64,000 nt of DNA from Listeria aquatica FSL S10-1188 (lineage in GTDB: Bacteria; Bacillota; Bacilli; Lactobacillales; Listeriaceae): positions 1 through 64,000 of the forward strand of contig NZ_AOCG01000007.1 in the NCBI RefSeq assembly GCF_000525795.1, given 5' to 3'. Positions 61,911 to 64,000 of this stretch are shown here, in pieces. Position 1 is the stretch's first letter; each line of letters begins with the position of its first letter. The notes beneath the pieces are model-generated. The model saw nothing but the letters and a program-made list of their open reading frames with translations. It was not told the DNA's origin and did not search any database. Position numbers and translations under genes: made by a program.

Positions 61911-62669
61911 ATGATTACACTTAAATCACGCCGCGAAATTGATGAAATGAAAAAAGCCGGCGATATTTTAGTTGAAACGCATAAAGAAATTGCTAAAATG
62001 ATTAAACCTGGTATCACAAGCTGGGACATTGAAGTTTTTACTGATGAATTCTTGCGTAGCAAAGGTGCGACACCGGAACAAAAAGGGTTTGAGGGGTATG
62101 AATATGCAACTTGTGCAAGCATTAATGATGAAATTTGTCATGGTTTCCCAAGAAAAACGCCTTTACAAAATGGCGATATCATCACGGTAGATATGGTTGT
62201 GAACTATCACGGAGCACTCGCAGACTCTGCTTGGACTTATGCAGTTGGCGATGTTTCTGATGAAGTCAAACACTTAATGGATGTTACCCGTAAGTCACTT
62301 TATTTGGGAATTGAACAAGCACAAGTTGGTAATCGGATTGGAGATATTGGTCACGCCATTCAAACTTATGTAGAAGGTGAAAACTTAAGTGTAGTTCGTG
62401 AATTCATTGGGCACGGGATTGGACCAACCCTTCATGAAAAGCCAGAGGTGCCACATTATGGTGCGTCTGGAAAGGGACCGAGGCTAAAAGAAGGGATGGT
62501 CATTACGATCGAGCCAATGGTAAATATCGGAGGCTGGAAAGCAAAAATGGATGATAACGGCTGGACAGCGAGAACCGTGGATGGTTCTTTATCCGCGCAG
62601 TATGAACACACGATTGCCATTACGAAAAACGGACCAGAGATTTTAACTTATCAAGGCGAAAATGAGTAA
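61911..62669 (+). CDS. map: methionine aminopeptidase type I
   Basis: Map removes the initiator methionine. The 252-residue protein has the five metal ligands: Asp and Asp in TVDMVVNYHGALADSAWTY, His in GHGIGPTLHE, Glu in ITIEPM and Glu in YEHTIAI, with the substrate-contact His in ICHGFP. ATG 61911 lies 12 bases after AGGAGAGG; ATG 61899 directly abuts that site and would place the SD too close. Confidence 0.94.
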   Translation: MITLKSRREIDEMKKAGDILVETHKEIAKMIKPGITSWDIEVFTDEFLRSKGATPEQKGFEGYEYATCASINDEICHGFPRKTPLQNGDIITVDMVVNYHGALADSAWTYAVGDVSDEVKHLMDVTRKSLYLGIEQAQVGNRIGDIGHAIQTYVEGENLSVVREFIGHGIGPTLHEKPEVPHYGASGKGPRLKEGMVITIEPMVNIGGWKAKMDDNGWTARTVDGSLSAQYEHTIAITKNGPEILTYQGENE

Positions 62670-62674
62670 CAAAC

Positions 62675-62707
62675 AAAAAACTGCAACAGTGATGTTGCAG
62701 TTTTTTT
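62675..62707 (+). terminator. map terminator
   Basis: AAAAAACTGCAAC and GTTGCAGTTTTTT form a perfect stem; its T-run leads directly into the ribosome binding site of the next gene. Confidence 0.85.
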
Positions 62708-62723
62708 AAAGGAGGAAATGAAG

Positions 62724-63524
62724 ATGAGTGAAAAAGCCTCGGTACGCCGTTCAAGTATTCCTTTTACTGTGGAACGATTGGTCCATGAATTTCAAAATGC
62801 AGGAATAAAAAAAGGAGATACGATTATTTTTCATGCATCGCTTTCGCAAGCTGGATGGGTTTGTGGGGGAGCGATTGCTATAATTAATGCGCTTCAAAGT
62901 CTTTTAACTAAAGAAGGAACCCTTGTTATGCCAGCGCAAACAGGAGGATTAAGCGACCCGAAGTTTTGGGAAAATCCACCAGTTCCAGAAGAGTGGTGGG
63001 AGGAAATCAGGCAAAATATGCCACTTTTTGATAAAGATAGGACGCCAAGCACTGGCATGGGCGTGATTGCAGAAAGCTTTCGTGCTTTAAAAGATGTTGT
63101 GAGAAGTGACCACCCTTACTATTCATTTACAGCGTGGGGCAAACATGCTGATAGGATAGTAGAAGGACATTCATTAGCTCATGGCTTTGGAGACGAGTCT
63201 CCACTTGGAAAACTTTATCAACTGAAGAAGTGTAAAATTGTTTTGTTTGGCGTTGATCATGATAAAAATACTTCGCTACATTTAGCGGAAGAACGCTCTA
63301 CGAAAATTCCAGTTAAGATGGGAACTGCTGCTAAATTGCAAGCAGGAAAACGTGTTTTTGAGAGCTACGAGGAAAAAGCGTATAATAGTGATCAATTTTT
63401 AGAAGTGGGGGAAGCATTTGAAAAGGCGCAAGGAGACTTTAAAACTCAAATCGCCCTTGCACCTTCTAAAATTTTTGAGATGAACTCTTTAGTTGACTTT
63501 GCTACAGATTATTTTGACCGTTAA
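62724..63524 (+). CDS. aminoglycoside N(3)-acetyltransferase family protein
   Basis: The 266-residue protein is of the AAC(3)/FrbF family: DTIIFHASLSQAGWVCGGA, GTLVMPAQTGGLSDP, STGMGVIAESFRAL, RSDHPYYSFTAWGKHAD and CKIVLFGVDHDKNTSLHLAE are the family blocks. Such chromosomal members acetylate aminoglycosides or unknown amines with acetyl-CoA; resistance is not implied. ATG 62724 lies eight bases after AAAGGAGG; an ATG at 62718 is in frame but too close. Its 3' end overlaps the convergent UPF0435 gene. Confidence 0.88.
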   Translation: MSEKASVRRSSIPFTVERLVHEFQNAGIKKGDTIIFHASLSQAGWVCGGAIAIINALQSLLTKEGTLVMPAQTGGLSDPKFWENPPVPEEWWEEIRQNMPLFDKDRTPSTGMGVIAESFRALKDVVRSDHPYYSFTAWGKHADRIVEGHSLAHGFGDESPLGKLYQLKKCKIVLFGVDHDKNTSLHLAEERSTKIPVKMGTAAKLQAGKRVFESYEEKAYNSDQFLEVGEAFEKAQGDFKTQIALAPSKIFEMNSLVDFATDYFDR

Positions 63525-63746
63525 TTTTTTTCGAATCGAACTCAACTCTTCAGCAAACATTTGCATTTCCCGTGGACTGAATGAATTTTTTCGAGAAATG
63601 AGTTGATACAGTTCCACCAATAGATCGTAGTGAACTTGTTCTAACTTCATATTTTCAAATGCGGATGCATTCACCATTTTTAGTTTTTCAGTGATTTTTT
63701 TGAGAATGAAATCCACATTTTCTTGACTGGGTTGTTCCAAATTCAT
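63489..63746 (-). CDS. UPF0435 family protein (YfkK-like; frameshift likely near its end)
   Basis: A short acidic helical protein of the UPF0435/DUF1128 family, with KLKMVNASAF and SFSPREMQMFAEELSSIRKK. Function is unknown. As read it is 85 residues and overlaps the acetyltransferase gene by 36 bases. Removing one base from the seven-base run at 63525-63531 would end it as SSIRKN at 63521, about 74 residues, which is the usual family length and leaves only a few bases of overlap. The start on the minus strand follows AAGGGG. Confidence 0.82.
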   Translation of the reverse strand: MNLEQPSQENVDFILKKITEKLKMVNASAFENMKLEQVHYDLLVELYQLISRKNSFSPREMQMFAEELSSIRKKLTVKIICSKVN

Positions 63747-63872
63747 TTTTTATTCCCCTTTTGCTCGTAATATTGAAGATTTTATCATAAAATAAGAGGA
63801 CATGCGAGTTTCATTGGTTTATAATCGAAAGAAGGGTCAGCACTTCATTCTATCGAAGGGAGGGAGAAAGTT

Positions 63873-64000
63873 GTGCTAAAAAAAATAACGAGCAATCGAT
63901 TTTACCGAGTTACGAAATTAATCATTCGACAGATCGGTAAAAATGATGTTTCTGGGAATGCAGCGCAGTTAGCCTATTACATGCTGTTTTCTATTTTTCC
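63873..64000 (+). CDS. YihY/virulence factor BrkB-family membrane protein (5' part only)
   Basis: GTG 63873, nine bases after GGAGGG, opens an N-terminal fragment VLKKITSNRFYRVTKLIIRQ followed by GKNDVSGNAAQLAYYMLFSIF. The AAQLAYYMLFSIFP segment is the first helix of YihY-type proteins (formerly RNase BN). Pairing with a UPF0435 gene in opposite orientation is also seen in Bacillus (yfkK/yfkH). The gene runs out of the window at 64000. Confidence 0.82.
   Translation, partial: MLKKITSNRFYRVTKLIIRQIGKNDVSGNAAQLAYYMLFSIF

Noticed and set aside
62724-63524. Acquired aminoglycoside resistance cassette
   Set aside because: No mobile element or integron features flank it, and the same kind of gene is part of the Listeria core order between map and UPF0435.

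Overview
The window is a chromosomal segment of a low-GC Gram-positive bacterium of the Listeriaceae, almost certainly a Listeria. The gene order matches, from memory, the L. monocytogenes region that runs from an rRNA operon and a UPF0316 gene through the purine operon, pcrB-pcrA-ligA-camS-gatCAB, dagK, the VirAB/VirRS cluster, gltC/gltBD, a LevR-type regulator, mreBH and map. By eye the GC content is somewhat higher than in L. monocytogenes, which would suit one of the more distant Listeria species; I do not name one. No stretch longer than about 300 bases lacks a gene or RNA, and I see no insertion sequence, CRISPR array or intact prophage.

Layout. 1-220: end of an rRNA operon (5S rRNA and terminator). 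310-795: UPF0316 membrane protein. 943-13789: complete twelve-gene de novo purine operon purEKBCSQLFMNHD behind a promoter with two PurR boxes. 13870-15829: a TrpR-like regulator, a small membrane protein and a convergent sodium symporter. 16023-26437: DNA repair and housekeeping (pcrB, pcrA, ligA, lipoprotein camS), a metallophosphoesterase, and gatCAB for Gln-tRNA formation. 26575-31657: dagK, an unknown exported protein, rlmCD, convergent aroK, an unknown membrane protein and an Ohr peroxidase. 31790-39524: a cell-envelope-stress operon (ABC transporter, VirR, epimerase, hypothetical, adenine deaminase, VirS). 39611-48512: glycerol-dehydrogenase-like enzyme, GNAT, and the gltC/gltBD glutamate synthase locus. 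48642-55269: oxidoreductase, DEAD-box helicase, then a LevR-type sigma-54 activator with a sigma-54 promoter driving a PTS IIB and a MupG-like (DUF871) glycosidase. 55399-56809: ArsC-like and DUF1697 genes next to tRNA-Arg(CCT), an island-like spot. 56919-64000: mreBH, MFS transporter, M29 aminopeptidase, small membrane protein, flavodoxin, map, AAC(3)-like acetyltransferase, UPF0435 protein and the start of a YihY-family gene.

The most striking property is a set of 22 apparent single-base frameshifts (21 firm, one weaker at the end of the UPF0435 gene). They lie in 17 genes, all at mononucleotide runs, mostly one extra base in runs of 7-9 A or T. They hit genes expected to be essential (ligA, gatB) and several conserved biosynthetic genes. 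In each case restoring one base gives a protein that continues as the known family does or at least reads on plausibly. I read this as homopolymer sequencing or assembly error, not gene decay. In the annotation each such gene is given as one span with the frameshift located.

I found no convincing undescribed multi-gene system. The best leads are the sigma-54/LevR-controlled PTS IIB plus MupG pair that has no IIA or IIC beside it and a perfect 13-bp dyad upstream, an aroK whose only usable start codon appears to be ATT, a hairpin or operator in the flavodoxin leader, and the tRNA-Arg neighbourhood.
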